Shown here: piece after piece, positions 20,701-34,180 of the stretch
How positions within the stretch are numbered: the stretch's first letter is position 1
How the letters are laid out: every line of letters begins with the position of its first letter
Origin: Ascaris suum
Lineage: Eukaryota > Nematoda > Chromadorea > Rhabditida > Ascarididae
DNA: 64,000 nucleotides
Assembly: GCA_013433145.1 (NCBI GenBank)
Contig: CM024176.1
Coordinates: 9,224,520 to 9,288,519, forward strand
Direction of reading: 5' to 3'
Program-made: the position numbers and the translations under genes
Notes under the pieces: model-generated
The model's database searches: none
What the model was told of the DNA's origin: nothing
The model's input: only the letters and a program-made list of their open reading frames with translations

Positions 20701-21922
20701 AAAGAGGGGTACAGTAACGAGCATCAACAGATTATGATGTCGTCTTATATAGCCTCTCATGTTTGCGTAAGCCCCACTACAGCTATCAGCCCCTCCACCT
20801 TCTCCTCCCCCCCCACCCCCTCCATACTGTAGTATAGCGAGTAGTCGTTATTTTTGAGAAGTATATTTCAAAAACGCGATTTCCTTGCTTAAGAGAGTAA
20901 AATATGAGGTAATAAGAGACAACATCAAGCAGAACATGGAAAGATTTTTAAAAAATGAAATGATGTCCAACGATCGAACAAGTGATCCAACTCATTTCAA
21001 AATTGACTCTTTTCTACTGAAATCATTTCCGGCTCTTAGTAACTTGTAAATTACTCACGGCTGTCACTAATCGGAAATGTTGCACATGATTAAAACATAT
21101 ATGAATGATATATCATATGATCGTGTTTCTTGTTTCTCATTTGTTTATTTATTCATTCTTTTATGCAAAATCTGTCGAAGTAAAACCGATAGGAATTGAT
21201 TAAAATAGGATCTCATCATATGTTGTCAATATGAATGTTTGAATAGTGGGTTATATTTGAATCGACGTTCAGTTGAAACGATTCGACAACGGCTAAGCAA
21301 ATAGCCCAAATAGATAGATGCGAATTGCCAAAGCCTAGATACTCAATAGAAATCATTTTATGTCTTGAATAAATGTTGACCACCCGCCGAGAGATTTATA
21401 TCCCGCTTATAAAATGAATCGACATATGCGCCAATCGCTCTGTCTTGTTCCTCTTTTTTTTTGAGGGGGAGGGGGAAGTACACATTTATAGATGCATTCG
21501 TCCACAAACGATATCCATTAAACGTTCTCTTTTTCTGGTATGGCGGGGTATAAAATTTTTCTTCTCATTTATTCACCTTTGGGGGGTTGCAACATTATGT
21601 TCATTGAATTCTTTATTATATAATGGATACTAGATCATTCATTCAATTGTACTCTTTTAAAAACCAATCAATTCACATCTTCGATAGGAACACCCTCTCC
21701 CCCCCCCAACTCCCAGGTGATTTGAAATTTTGATAAAAGTAGTGATACCATCGAGAATATTCGATTCACCCCCACCGAATTTCAGGTTTACGGGAAGAAG
21801 TAAACACTCAATTGGAGCGTGAGGAAGCTATTACAAAAGCTCTTTCTTTATCTGCGTCACTTAACCTCAATAACAGCATCGAAACCATAACGCCCGATCC
21901 GTTTGGTGATTCTTCATCATAG
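14741..21922 (+). CDS. C1GALT1: Core 1 beta-1,3-galactosyltransferase (T-synthase)
   Basis: Type II Golgi enzyme adding galactose to GalNAc-Ser/Thr to make core 1 O-glycans (GT31 family). Exons: 14741-14846 (tentative), 15676-15802, 15988-16176, 18384-18531, 19204-19319, 19774-19867, 20344-20443, 21786-21922. All phases match, giving about 338 residues (human enzyme 363). The first exon gives the membrane anchor (LLIGAFICYLSIW). An in-frame ATG at 14537 would lengthen the N-terminus, so the start is uncertain. Diagnostic motifs: LLCMITTTKENHLSKARHIA, WFLKADDDTYVIIENLR with the DXD metal-binding motif, YMQGGAGYVISRSALK, EDVEMGRCL, GPECCSKYAIAFHYM and YLIYHLNVYG. The last exon adds a 45-residue tail. 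If its intron is retained, the protein stops at the TAG at 20446-20448. Catalytic exons are secure; the first and last exons are less so. Confidence 0.9.
17069..17759. mobile_element. Foldback (MITE-like) element in C1GALT1 intron 3
   Basis: Two nearly identical inverted arms, 17137-17266 and 17631-17759 (about 130 bp each, few mismatches), enclose a 364-bp AT-rich spacer. The arms begin CATATTTACACATTTG and include AAGGCGCTTAGTTG. Immediately left, 17069-17096 is repeated inverted inside the spacer at 17282-17310 (core AAGCTTAA, flanked by ATGAACGAGTG and its complement), and a further direct copy lies near 17121-17139. No transposase ORF and no clear target-site duplication were seen. Confidence 0.75.
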
Positions 21923-24900
21923 TTAGCTCAAAGATTGATCTCAGTCGATAGAGACGGCCTCATCCATCATCACCACAATCTGAACTGCTCAATAACCTCT
22001 ATAAAATAATACTAAATTACGTTAAATGGAGGTTATCATTTTCTCCATTTGTGATTCCTCAGGTACAAAAAAAATTTGCTTTCATAGTGTGTTGCAGAAA
22101 GTGATCGAAACTATATTTATTGGGTGTTTAAAGCTGCATCGAAAGCTGTCAATAAGATGAGAGAAAGCAATTTTTGAACAACATGAAATTGAAAAAAAAA
22201 CACATGACGAGATTTCCTCAACGAAACTGTTATTAGTATTATCACTGATAGGCAAATTTGTGCCAAGCTTTATTAACAAATTAAGCATTTCAATTTCAGC
22301 TAATAACAGATTTAGCCACATTGATAATAACGCCCGTGCGTGTATTCATTTGAATATAGTAGGTTGTTAGGTCATATATCATCTCCCATATATGCTCTTT
22401 TTTTTGGCTAGGATTTCGTATGGAAAATGTGATATTTTGATTATTCCTAAATGTAGAGATCCATCGTAATTCGTAATTCTCCAAGATATTTGTACCGAAA
22501 CACTTTGATGAACACACCTATTCCTTATATCTAAATATAAACACTCCATCATATAAAATTGCTTTAAAATTTATCGCTTAAGTTTTCTGTGTTTTTGATG
22601 ATTTCTACGAAAATATCTATCAGGCGATTTCAAATTATTTTTCGAATCGCCTGCTAATTTGTATTTGAGTCTTTGTAAAACTCCTACCTACGTTCGCCTA
22701 ATATACACTTAGCAACAATTAATTACCTGCAAGGTATGTTGCTAAAGAAAATCATGTCTTCAGCTTCTTCGTCAAAAAATGCTCATTATGGATGCACTGA
22801 AGGCAGCATATATTGGGCACGCTCTATTAGCAATTTTGATCATTACGTAACATGTAATTACATTCATCATAGTAGAAGCCGTGCTATCTTGCTTTTCACT
22901 TCAATAGTATTTTGGTAGGCTTCACATAGAGGGCTGAACTCTGGTTAGTTGGTTAAAATATAACCTATATTGAATAATGAGGCCAATAATATGGTGTATG
23001 ATCGAGTGTTTTTGTGTCTTAGTTTCTAAGAACTATTAGAGGTTAAGTTATGCTATACGATATTATAATTATCTACTTGACACTTGCAATTTGCCAATCT
23101 TTTATCTATTGCCCTCATTACCTTAATGTTGGATCCTCATTCACATGAATGAAACAATATCAGAAGCAAAAGTTGCCTGTAGAAAGCGACCATCTGTAAC
23201 AAAGAAGAAAATCTCGAGAGATGCCTCAGCTTATTCTTCTACCACTTCAGCTAGTAATGCAGCCAGCCACAACGAATTCTTCCATCATCAACACACAATT
23301 TTCTGACTGGAAAACGTCTATCGCCTACTCACATATACGCTCAAGCTGAACCTGCTCCTGTTAAAGCTTGAGCGTGCAACTGTTAGCTTGGATACACGTA
23401 ATGCGGACAGTGAGCTCAGCCAATCAATCCGAGGATCACCGCGACTGTTTGCTATGCACATTCTCGGATTTGTTAAGGGCCGTCGTGGACCCAGTATCTG
23501 ACTCCTCCTTTCCCGCTTTTCAGCCATCGATTTTGTTATTAAATGGCGATAAAACAACCTCATATGTCGGTCAGCTTGCGCTTCAGCAGTGCATTCTGCC
23601 AGCTAAAAGCTTATTCAGGTACTCCATCAGAAACGATTTTACCGAGGCCAAAAATGCAGCGTTGCATTCTTGGTTGAAAAGCAAAAACTTGAAGTGTAGA
23701 AGCATCCACTATTACGGTTCATGCAATTCTCTTCCTTTATTAGATGCAATCAACAGCTCAGAAAACAACGAACCAAATGCAATAAAACCAAAGAACTGAT
23801 AAAAAACAACGCAACACAAGATTCGTTTCGTCGCATTATGAGAACGAAACCGATCTCGACCAGTGCTGAAAACTTCATTGTGAGCCCCCCCCCCCCCCCC
23901 CCAGCACACTTCTGTTTCCTAAAAAAACAATTAAAAACGTCATGATTAGCTCCACCACAAGAAATGAAATAAGCATGACCTCAGGTCAGCTAGTACATAA
24001 ACTTGAAACATAATATACCCCTCTGCTATCGTGTCTTTCCCATCATAAACATGACCTCCAACACGACGTCTGATATCTGCTTAACGGATATAAGCTGCAG
24101 GAGAATAATCTTATAAAATCAAGCACTGAAGCAGATAAGCTAACAAATCAGAAAGTATTGTTTTATCCATACAGAGTTCCCACTAAATTTACACTTCAAG
24201 TACGCCCTAGAACAATGGCGAATTCACTGAGCTGAAAGTTGATATACCCAAATTTGTAAAAAGAATTAATAAATCTACCTATAAAAGACAGTCGCGAGCA
24301 ACTGAACGATTCAAAACAACTCAGCTGAAATGAAGAACTAACTAATTTCAACAAGATTGAGCACAAATTAAAAGAAAAACAGAAAACTGTTTTAATGGGA
24401 ATGCACTTTCAAAAAATTGACATCTTTTTTTTTCATCCGCACCCCTCTCTCATCCCCCTCCCCCCACCTCCCTGTCCCTCTTCATAAATCTTTTGAGTAC
24501 TCTTGGACAATTCGGAAAAAAAAGAAAAAAAACTGAAGGAGCGATTTAAACATAAAATGGCGATAGTATAATGAAACGCAAACATAAACAGTAAAGCTTT
24601 GTGATCAAGAACAAACGTAATGGATCCCATCTGATCATAAAAACTGAGTATTTTTCAATAAAAATTCAATTTTCAACTCGCAAAGAATAAATCGATACCA
24701 ACCCTCAAATAAAAATGGATGATAAAATGAATTTCGGTAACTATCGTGAACCTGTGCTCAATGTCACCGAATTTTCGTCAATCGAGAGATAAAACATCCC
24801 CAACGTTTATATAGTACGGCGTACTTCTCAACCCCTCCCCTCTCAAAGAAAAAACTATGCACAATATCCGACTGAGCTGTTCGAGTGACAGTAAAATGCC

Positions 24901-24994
24901 AAATAACTACAGCTTTTTCAAAATAAGCTTCGTCCCTATGTTCTTTCGACCAAAAGCTGAGAAATGATTAACGCAAAAAGCGGTCACATCCATA
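21923..24994. other. Region between C1GALT1 and cct-7 (convergent)
   Basis: 3 kb holding the 3' ends of two convergent genes. Coding-like composition appears at 23290-23800, where a 143-codon plus-strand ORF (23368-23799) overlaps another open plus frame, from about 23308 to a stop near 23500, containing LFAMHILGFVKGRRGPSI. I recognise neither. An 18-base C run lies at 23885-23902. No RNA gene was seen. Confidence 0.4.
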
Positions 24995-27900
24995 TCACTC
25001 CTGTCCTGGCAATTTCGGCATCGAACCACCGCTTGGTGCACGAGGATTCTTCACTGTCTGATCAATGCTGAGCACAAGACATGCTGCCTCTGTGGCCGCG
25101 ATTATCGCATTCTATAATACCATCGAATCTTACGCGCTTATGATCAAAAGTAATAACATTTCATCCCTCTAGAAATATTATTGCATTACTGTGGAAAATT
25201 AAGCCTATAGAAATGCAAAATAACCTTTCTCAAAAGCATCACAGATCACAGTGAAAACACCAAGGAAAAAGAAATATCAAAAATGACCATGCCTTTGAAA
25301 CGATGTATTCACACATCCTCGCACTTTATAAAAGTCAAAGTTTCGCACTTTCAAAATAACCTAAAAACCTGGCACATAAGTTGATCGTGGTACTTACTTG
25401 TCTTCTGAATTTCATGATGAGAACGGTGAAACACGGTGTAAGAATCGAAAGACGGTTCTTGGTAGAGAGTTTGAAGTTAAAAACATTACATCACAAACAA
25501 AATTTCCGCTATCGGTAAGGTTATGGCCCAGTAATTCTCTAAGTGCAGATATCAACCTGCAAATGTCAACACCTATACTTTTGAAAACCGAACTATGCTG
25601 TATAATGCAGCAGTAAAATACCTCGACGTAACCATCTCCGCCGAAAATATTAGGTAAACTAACAGCAAAAAAGAACCTTTTTAACTAGCGCCGGTTCCCA
25701 TACACACGCCTCGAGATTGTCTCTTACAGACTCGGTATTAATATCGACGCCCATCCATTTCTCTCCCTTCGCATGCTTGTGTCGCAATTTATTCAAAATG
25801 TCGGTGGCATCAATGCCCGCATTGTAACACAATTGCTGTGGAATTATCTGAAATCATATCACCTTTTAATACAAAAAAAAACGTACAGAGATTTTTCTAC
25901 CGCGTCCCCCCTCCCCTCCCCTCTTCGCAGGAAAAAAATACTCAACTAAGCAACAGAAGGAAATAGGGAAGAGACGAATGCTTCGATGACTTTAGGCTAG
26001 TGAATATCGAGCATATTCTCAATATGACTGAAAGAAACGAAAGTTGCGTAATTGAAGCAATGGTTTCCGCTCTGACAAAAGTTGCAAGCGATCCGTCCCA
26101 CACTGAAATTATTTAGCACTTAACGACGGCGCTGATGCGCTTGTCTCAAATTCTGTAAATGCACACCGCACAATCTTCGACGTAATACAGCACACATAAG
26201 GTTGCCCTCCTCCTCTCCCTCTACTTTTATTAGTAAAGATTGGAGCTCCCGAACCCACTTTTGACGAATGAGCCGCAACAAAGAAGAAACAACGATCACT
26301 GACCTCAAACATTCTCGCAAAAGCCTGCCAAAAGAACTGTTCCTTGCCAGGGATTGTATTCGATATGTTCTTGATGTGACGGGATAACTCCATCTCGATT
26401 GCACCTCCTCCTAAAGTAAAAAGTTTAGAAAAATGAACAGCAAACAACATCCTAATGAGAACTTATAATCAAATGCTGTAAACTTGAGAAAGCAGGGAAG
26501 GGGGGGGGGGGGGTGGTTGGAATACTCCACAAAGCCAAAGTAAGGCCAGGAGCACGAAGTGAACTCTTTCACGCAAACCATCTAACCCTTCTTTCCTGCT
26601 TTGTTAATCGATTAAAGGCAAAGCCGCATGGATCGGCGGAATTTTTTCGCTGCCTCAACCACCACTGAAGGTGGTGCTTTCCTACTGATCCCTTGTTATC
26701 TCCCTCCCCTTCCCCCCCCCCCTTTCCCACTAATCTTTCATGTTCGTGCGACGCTCATCTAAGTAACAACTCTCTCACCAGCCACAATGGCATCGTTTTT
26801 CTTGGTACGTCTTACAATCATAATTGCATCGTGCAGCGATCGTTCCGTTTCCGCAATGAACTGCTCGGCACCTCCACGTAGCAACAATGTGCACGATTTC
26901 GCACGTTTGCCATCAATGAAGAAATTGTACCTCAAATATATGAACCAGCATTACACAACACCTCTCAGTATTACTTCTTTCCTCTCCTATCAGACCTAAA
27001 AAAGCTCTGATCCATCACTCAACAACTCTGCCAACTCTTTCGTCTGCACTCAATCACTGCGGCAAAAAGTATGATCCAATGATGGAACTATCACAGCAGA
27101 TGTCCGTCCAAATCATTTATCAAGAGTGCTTTCCAGTTATACTAGCAATTCTTAAGCAAGCCTGCATTCTTTACAGAATTTAACACACGAATCTTATCAA
27201 CGACGAAGGGGACGGGTGGAAGAGGGGGCAAGAACAATGCGCGCATATGATTTTAATAATACTTTCAACCTCTCTTATCATGTCCATTCTGCCGAGGACT
27301 TTCAACAGAGGGCATTTTGCACGCGAGACGACAGTTCATCTGTGCATTTCATTAGCTTTTAATGCTCTCGACATAATATCTCCTTAATTACTTGCCACTC
27401 TGATCTACACCTATCAGCTTTAAATAGTTCGTGCGGAACAACCCTAATTTACAATCACTATCGCGTTCAAATAAGCTGGATTGATAAAGAAATCGCCTCG
27501 ACAAAACGAAGCACTCTCTCCGAAACTACAAATTTCTCGACGTTGTTTCGATTCCTCCAAAGCTTACTCCAAGATATTCTAATATCTTTTGCCAAGACGC
27601 TTAAATTGAAAGGTATTCCTATGTCTTGCAATCTTCTGCCTCCTATTTAACTATAACTAAAACGTACAAGCAATAATTCTCATTTCTTTCATTCGTAGCT
27701 CTTTGTAGACAAAGAATATCCCTACCCCCCCCCCCCCCAACCTTTTCAAGTGCTACATAGAATGGAATATCGGCGATTACATCTAAACCATTGTAATTGC
27801 CCTTTTGAGACATCTTCCATCTTCCCCTCCCAAGAATGAAATCTGAAATTCTGTGACTTCAACAAATTTATTAAAAACTTTCCGTTTTTCCATTCGAACC

Positions 27901-30900
27901 TAAAAACCCGATGGTCTGCAAATTAAAACCTGCAAACTCTCATAGAAAATTTATAATCTTAGGTTATTTTATTCAGCGAATCAAATTTAGGTATAAGGAA
28001 TGAATTCGTTCGATAGACCGAACAGTAAAGACTATTTTCAAAATCGCTGCTCACCTCTCGCTGCCCACTTGTTGCTCATAAAATTCGGCACAACTTCCCA
28101 GAACGCTTTTATTGATTTGGCTGACCGTAGTGAGGATCGATCCTCCACATACAGCCATCACTCGGTCCATATCGCCCTGTTCCACACGTCCAGCGCAGAA
28201 CATGTCTCTCAAATACACCAACACAATGAAACTTCTATTATAGCATCCTGTCTCAGAGGTTTCAAAATTTCTATGAAAAGGTAGAATTGAAAGGCAACGT
28301 AAAACTATGGAAAATTTTCCACAGGGCAAATAAGACAGTATTTTATATTACTTCAGTAATGCCAAACTCACATGCAAAATTTTCGCCAGCGTGTGAAAGA
28401 CTAAATGTTTCAATGATCATCTCATATAGTGGCATTACAACGAGAGAATGAAGTTGCTATTGCGGCTCTCTGTATAGAATGTCATTGAGTGCGCATTGAT
28501 GAAACAACAATATTATGGGTATCTAGCATCCAAGTTTGATAGCAATAACTTCTGCTTAGTAAATTCCTTCAACTGTTATACATATTACTACAAATAAGCA
28601 TAAGAGACTTCCCTCATCGCTCGACCGCTATGACCATGTGCCAAATCATCCACTTAAACCCCCGTAGATTCAATAGTGAAATCATGAAAACATGTGAGCG
28701 AACATAAGTTATCACTCTCACTACTCGCCCAGGTGTGCCATATTACGCCTTTCGGAGTACTACAGAATCCCATCATTAATTACCTTAACATAGTTTCGTG
28801 ATGCAATCTCTATCTCCTAAATTTCAGGTCTCACTCAGCAGCTACAAACTAGATCTTTTATGATCATAGATCAAATTTTTCTCCGAAAACAGCCGATAAG
28901 TTAATCAATTTGATGCCTAAATGACCACCAAAATCACACCAGCAATTTGAAGCACAACGCAACGTACCGATCGGCGAACCACTGTGTAGCGACGTCACCG
29001 ATTGGTAATTTCGAAAGAACAATTTTCGCTCCACTTTCATGAATCTTCTTCAGTTTATCGTAAAGGATCGTCCATTCGGCGTCCACAATCTGAGGGAAAC
29101 CCAAATATATAAGTAAAAAACAATGGGACAAATAAATACGAGAAAAAACCACAAAAAAATCGACAAAATGCAAACCTAAAGCACAATAATCCACGTTACG
29201 AAGATAACGGCAACTCTTCAATGCGCAGTTTTATGAAAATTTATACGCTTAATTCTATCAGTGACCATATACAAGTCCCATAATATTAGTACTACATTAC
29301 AGCGGGGTATAGATAACAAGTTGCATTTACATTTGTGTGCACTTTTAAAAAAGTACGCTTAATTGTGCTTTCCTCCATCTTCAACAAAAATCCACTTGAG
29401 TGAAAGCGAATATTAAGAGTCTGGATACATTTGCTATTTCGAGCTGAAGGGATTGCGAATTACCTCCTTCTTGGATACAAGAGAATAGATGTCGGAGGGG
29501 GGGGGGGGGGGGGGAGAGGGACGAGGGAGGCTGAGAACGAACAGAGGAGATTCATTCTGCACTGCGTTGCGAAATAACCATTATGAAAATTTATTACTAT
29601 TACATTACTTGTAATGATCCGAACTACCCTATTCAAAGAAAAGGTTGCGAACATTTCTTAGACAATAAACCAAAATACAAACAACTAATTACATAAATCC
29701 TCCCATAAAAACTATAAACTTTTGCAAATCCACAAGCCAATATATTTTACCGCCGCCGAAGACTACGATGATACCCATAATTTACCGAACTTATCCGCTG
29801 AAAGCACATACGTTTTGGAACTCCTGTACGTTTGCGATTCGCAACTCCGCATTGTCCTTCTCAGCTTTTAGCTCAAGCTCAACATTCAAAGAGCGATATA
29901 CGGATCCTTGTAGTGTTTCGGCTGCATCTCGAAACCAGCATAACTAAACGCCTTCTTGAATGCGACTCCTTTCACCAACTGTGATTCCTTAAATATTTCT
30001 CATTTCAGCTATTAATCAAAAAAAAAAACGAAAAAAGAACGAATCGATTTTTTAGAGACCCGAACCTGACAGAACTACGGCTCAATATTTCATAAATTCG
30101 CAATTTAAGCATTCCCTTACCACTACACCACTAAGTTATTAAAAATGCGAAAGCAAAAATTTCCACAAACGGACAAAAAATTTTATTTCATAAGAATTTC
30201 AAAAGCGATGAATTCTCCAAAGTGAAGACTGTGATGTCAATAGAAGCACATGTGTCCCCATGATAACTTCTCTCACCTCCCTAATGGGCTTGTAGCTATC
30301 ATCAAGGAGCTGATGCTGCGATTGCCCGCAGGCCCCGGCAGGTCCTCCAGGAAGACCTACTGAGCTTCACACCTCTGGAAGCTTAATATACCCTTAACAA
30401 TGATGCACTAAAATAGACCAAAAGCCTAGAATTCTGCAATGTCATAGGTATTATCAAATGCAAGAGGGCAAAGTGTGCAAGATGCCAACCTACATGCGCT
30501 TCAAAATTTACTAAACGGAATACGTTCCAATTATTCACCATTTGATTGTCGATATACACTCGAAATCAATTTAGCTATACTTCAACTCCTTCTATATACA
30601 ATCAAAGATATATACTAATCTCTAATGAGCACCTCATAAGTGTGGAGCAGGTCTTACGAATAGAGAGGAGATTACGACATGAACGCTCTCGTCGGAAGAA
30701 AGGTAGCTACAAGCGCCGTTTCAAATGCTTCAAAGAAACTCTTCCTCTCTCTCGTGCCATCCAAATCCATTTCATCTATCGTGAAGTGCTCTCGTTTATA
30801 GCAATTAAAAGTGGCGATGAAAATAACATTAAAACTAACCAGAAGCGAACCGCCACTAACTTTCTTAATACCGACCATATCGACTGGAAGGCGCTCGTCG

Positions 30901-33900
30901 AGGTGAGCAACCGCATCGACCACCATCTCCGCAAAGAACTGCCGCTCATGGCTCACCTGTATTCACCTCGACAGGTATATTTACCTAATGCACAGGTGAA
31001 CGCAAAAGTACTGCGAACATAAACTTTGAGACTTCAAATATGAAGATATCAAAATATTTGAAAACGAAAGGGGGTGAAGATGCATAGCTGACGAAGATAT
31101 ACAATCAGTCTTTAATCTGAAATTCTTTTTTCTAGACTAGACAGCGAACGACATAAACTAATGGGATCTTATTTGTCATTATGCAAGAGGCACCCCAACA
31201 AATATATCAAACATTTATATATAAACGAAATATAAAGATAATAAAAAAAGGACAAGGACCAGAGCTAATGTTGCAGAAATAAGATAACAATAACAAAACA
31301 TTTCTTACATAACACAAACCTTAGGGCATTACGTTGAACGGTAAATTTATAGGACGAGGATGTTTGCTGTCGGTTTTTTTTCAACCTGTCCAACCAGCTG
31401 CCATCTAATAATACGGGAACAAAAAGGTATAACAGATTTTCCTTCAATGTTTAGGTGGCTTCAAGCACTGCTATATCACACATTAGCTACCTCTTCCTCA
31501 ATTACCCAATGCCAAAGAACATTAAAATAAATGAGCACCACTTCATCAAATATGCGATCTTCTAAGATCAATTTTCATCACCGAACTCAAAAAAAATCAC
31601 AGTCAAGGATGCTTCAGAGTAAAAAAAAAAGAAGAGAATATCTATACGAGCTTGCTGCTGAGCGTTGTTGTAGCGCATCGTATGAGCATATCTCGAACTT
31701 CAGCGTCTCCGCCAACCTTGATCGACAACTCTTCCAAGCATTTAATGGCCTATAAGTATAAATCCTCATTATAGAATTTAACCAACGCATATAACGACAC
31801 TATCGAAATACAACCTCAGTGCAAATAAATTTACCTATCAAAGAAGATAGGAGGGAATGGCAGGGAAGGGGAGCGAGAGATGGTGGAAGGAAAAGGCAGT
31901 GTGCATAAATATTATCATCTCTTGTTCTGACGGTCTTCGCCTCTACATACATTCAAATTCTGTCATCACATTTCCTTACTCACTTTCTGCAGCATTCCGT
32001 TGCTGACTTATGAATAATGCTCAACTTAAATTTCTAATTTCTGTTAAAGGATGGCACATAGTAAATTATACAGATCGCTCCCCGAAAACTTCAATAAATC
32101 AAACAGATTTGAATTATTATCGTAACATAAGATATAACTAAATAACATATAACTAAAAAGGACCCATTGAATAAGAAGACAAAAGTTGAAATAAAATATG
32201 GAATAGTGAGAGGATAAAGAAAAAATATCACTGGAAGAAAGGAGAAAAACGATATGAGACGATTTCTCACTAAAGTGCTACCACATTGAGATAAGAGGTT
32301 TCAACGCCAAAGATAAAAAATTTCAGCAGCAACGAAAAACCTAAACAATGACTTTTCGACGAAGAAGCAATTGCACTTTCAGCAGCTCAACCAAAGCTCA
32401 CTCTGACAGATCCATGACATCTGCATCGATCAAACGAAGCGCCATAATTAAGCAATGAGTTCAAGGACGGAATTCTACCTACCCTTTTCCTTGGCTACGG
32501 TCCGGAATTCTTATTCCAAGTTGCGCCTCACAGGTATAAGAACCTTTAGATTTAGATTAATTCGTCGTACTATTGAACATAAGAGTAACAATCAGATCCA
32601 CTACAAAAACAAAACGGCAGTTTAAAGCGAAGAAAAAACACTGAAAAATAACCTCTTCACAAGCTTTCGAATAGGCTCGTATAATGAGTTGTGGGCTGAC
32701 ACCATCCTCGATGAACTGCTTCGAACGCTTCAACAATTCGGCAGCCAATATCACCACTAAAATTGTTCCACTTATTGCAACAACTCGCAAAAAAACAAAC
32801 ACAGCGCTGTTTTATTTCAACCGTCTATCAGTGATCCTTACAAGTCGTACGGAACAACGCATAAATGCACACATATGATATATTAGCATCGAAACATCCA
32901 GGAAGACTCTTAGTGAAATAAGAATTTTTGAAACTGGAAAATATTTACTATGAATTCTCATCGAAGATTGGTCTGAAAACTACCTACTTAAGTGGGGAAG
33001 GCTACTCACCGGTGGTAGTGCCATCGCCCACCTCAGCATCCTGACTCTTCGCTATATCCACCATCACCTGTGCGGCTGGATACACAATATCCAACAATTT
33101 CAATATCGTTGCCCCATCATTTGAGATCGTTGTTTTACCTGTAAAAATGAATTAACTGCTTACTGAAGAGCATTCAAAAAATATGTTGCATAGCAGTGAT
33201 CAATTTCTTAAATCACACTGTATCCTTTTAGTTTCTAATTTATTGCAGTAGGTATATAATGTGTTACAGCAGTATTCCCCTCCTCTATAGCTTCCTTGTC
33301 GAAACACAATTCAACGCCGCCCAGCAAATATCCGATAAAATTAGGTGTAATGTTGCTTTGTACGCATCGAGATGCTCAACACCGAATAAAATGCCTCAAT
33401 CTCGACTACGATACATCAACATTCCCTTATTTTCATGCATATTGCCTACCGACTCAGTACCGCTATCTTCAGTGCTCAATAGGCAAATTTCAACGATAAA
33501 ACCTCTGAATCGTTACCTCGTCGATCCTCTCACCGCAACTATTAATGACCTCTTCGAATGAAACTTTCAGAATGTTTGCGTTCAAATATTGAATGATTGC
33601 ATCTTGGGAACGAAAAAAAGATAAATCGAAGCAATATAAAAAGAAAGTGGTATTTGAATGGAAATGTGGGTAAGTCAATAATCTCGAAATTAAAATTAAA
33701 ATAAAACCAGCCGGCTGCATAAAAGAGGAGCAGCAGATAAGTGGGAGGAGGATGTATCGCAAAGAAATCACAACCTATGTTACCTACAGTTTCATCAACC
33801 CCACAGAGTCCGAGAGCGGTGAAAGGTGCTGTTGATGGTTGTAAAAAACGAACAGGAAATGAATGAAGGGTGAAAAATCATCAAAAAGACTAGCCAGCTC

Positions 33901-34180
33901 GCTGTCTATAAAGATTATCGAAACTTCGAGACTCCGGTAGTGCATCAGAAGAAGGATGGAAGGTGAAGGAATGAAGCGGGAGGGAGAAGGGAGGAGACAT
34001 TACGAAGACAAGCCAACCTTTGCTGTCAACAATGAGTTTATCCATGCCGCGTGGTCCAAGAGTTGTACGAATACTATCAGCGACCACATTACAAGCATCT
34101 ATATTGCTGAGGATCTGTTGTTTGCCATATTTTGCCTCAGTACCCTCTTTCAGCAATATTATCGGTGCGTTCATCATCAT
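24995..34180 (-). CDS. cct-7: T-complex protein 1 subunit eta (CCT7)
   Basis: Subunit of the cytosolic eight-subunit CCT/TRiC chaperonin that folds actin, tubulin and other proteins with ATP. Twelve exons: 34180-34018, 33138-33010, 32756-32653, 31749-31648, 30956-30840, 29987-29812, 29089-28968, 28207-28055, 26930-26779, 26410-26304, 25847-25677, 25111-24995. Together they give about 537 residues (human 543). The start is the first of three ATGs, before [13 protein letters not shown]. Visible motifs: [14 protein letters not shown], the nucleotide-binding [92 protein letters not shown], and a short C-terminus after [12 protein letters not shown]. Every junction is in phase except for one missing base inside exon 6 near 29887-29891, which introduces a stop; see findings. 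Confidence 0.96.
30250..30380 (-). other. GC-rich coding-like patch inside cct-7 intron 5
   Basis: Within the intron 30839-29988. One minus-strand frame reads [20 protein letters not shown], which recalls a collagen end, bounded by an AG and by GTGAGA. A plus-strand frame is also open. It is not part of CCT7, because exons 5 and 6 join correctly without it. Too short to assign. Confidence 0.25.

Noticed and set aside
32483..32526. Candidate cct-7 exon ([14 protein letters not shown])
   Set aside because: The exon at 31749-31648 follows the previous exon in phase and matches CCT7; this one has no counterpart in the family.
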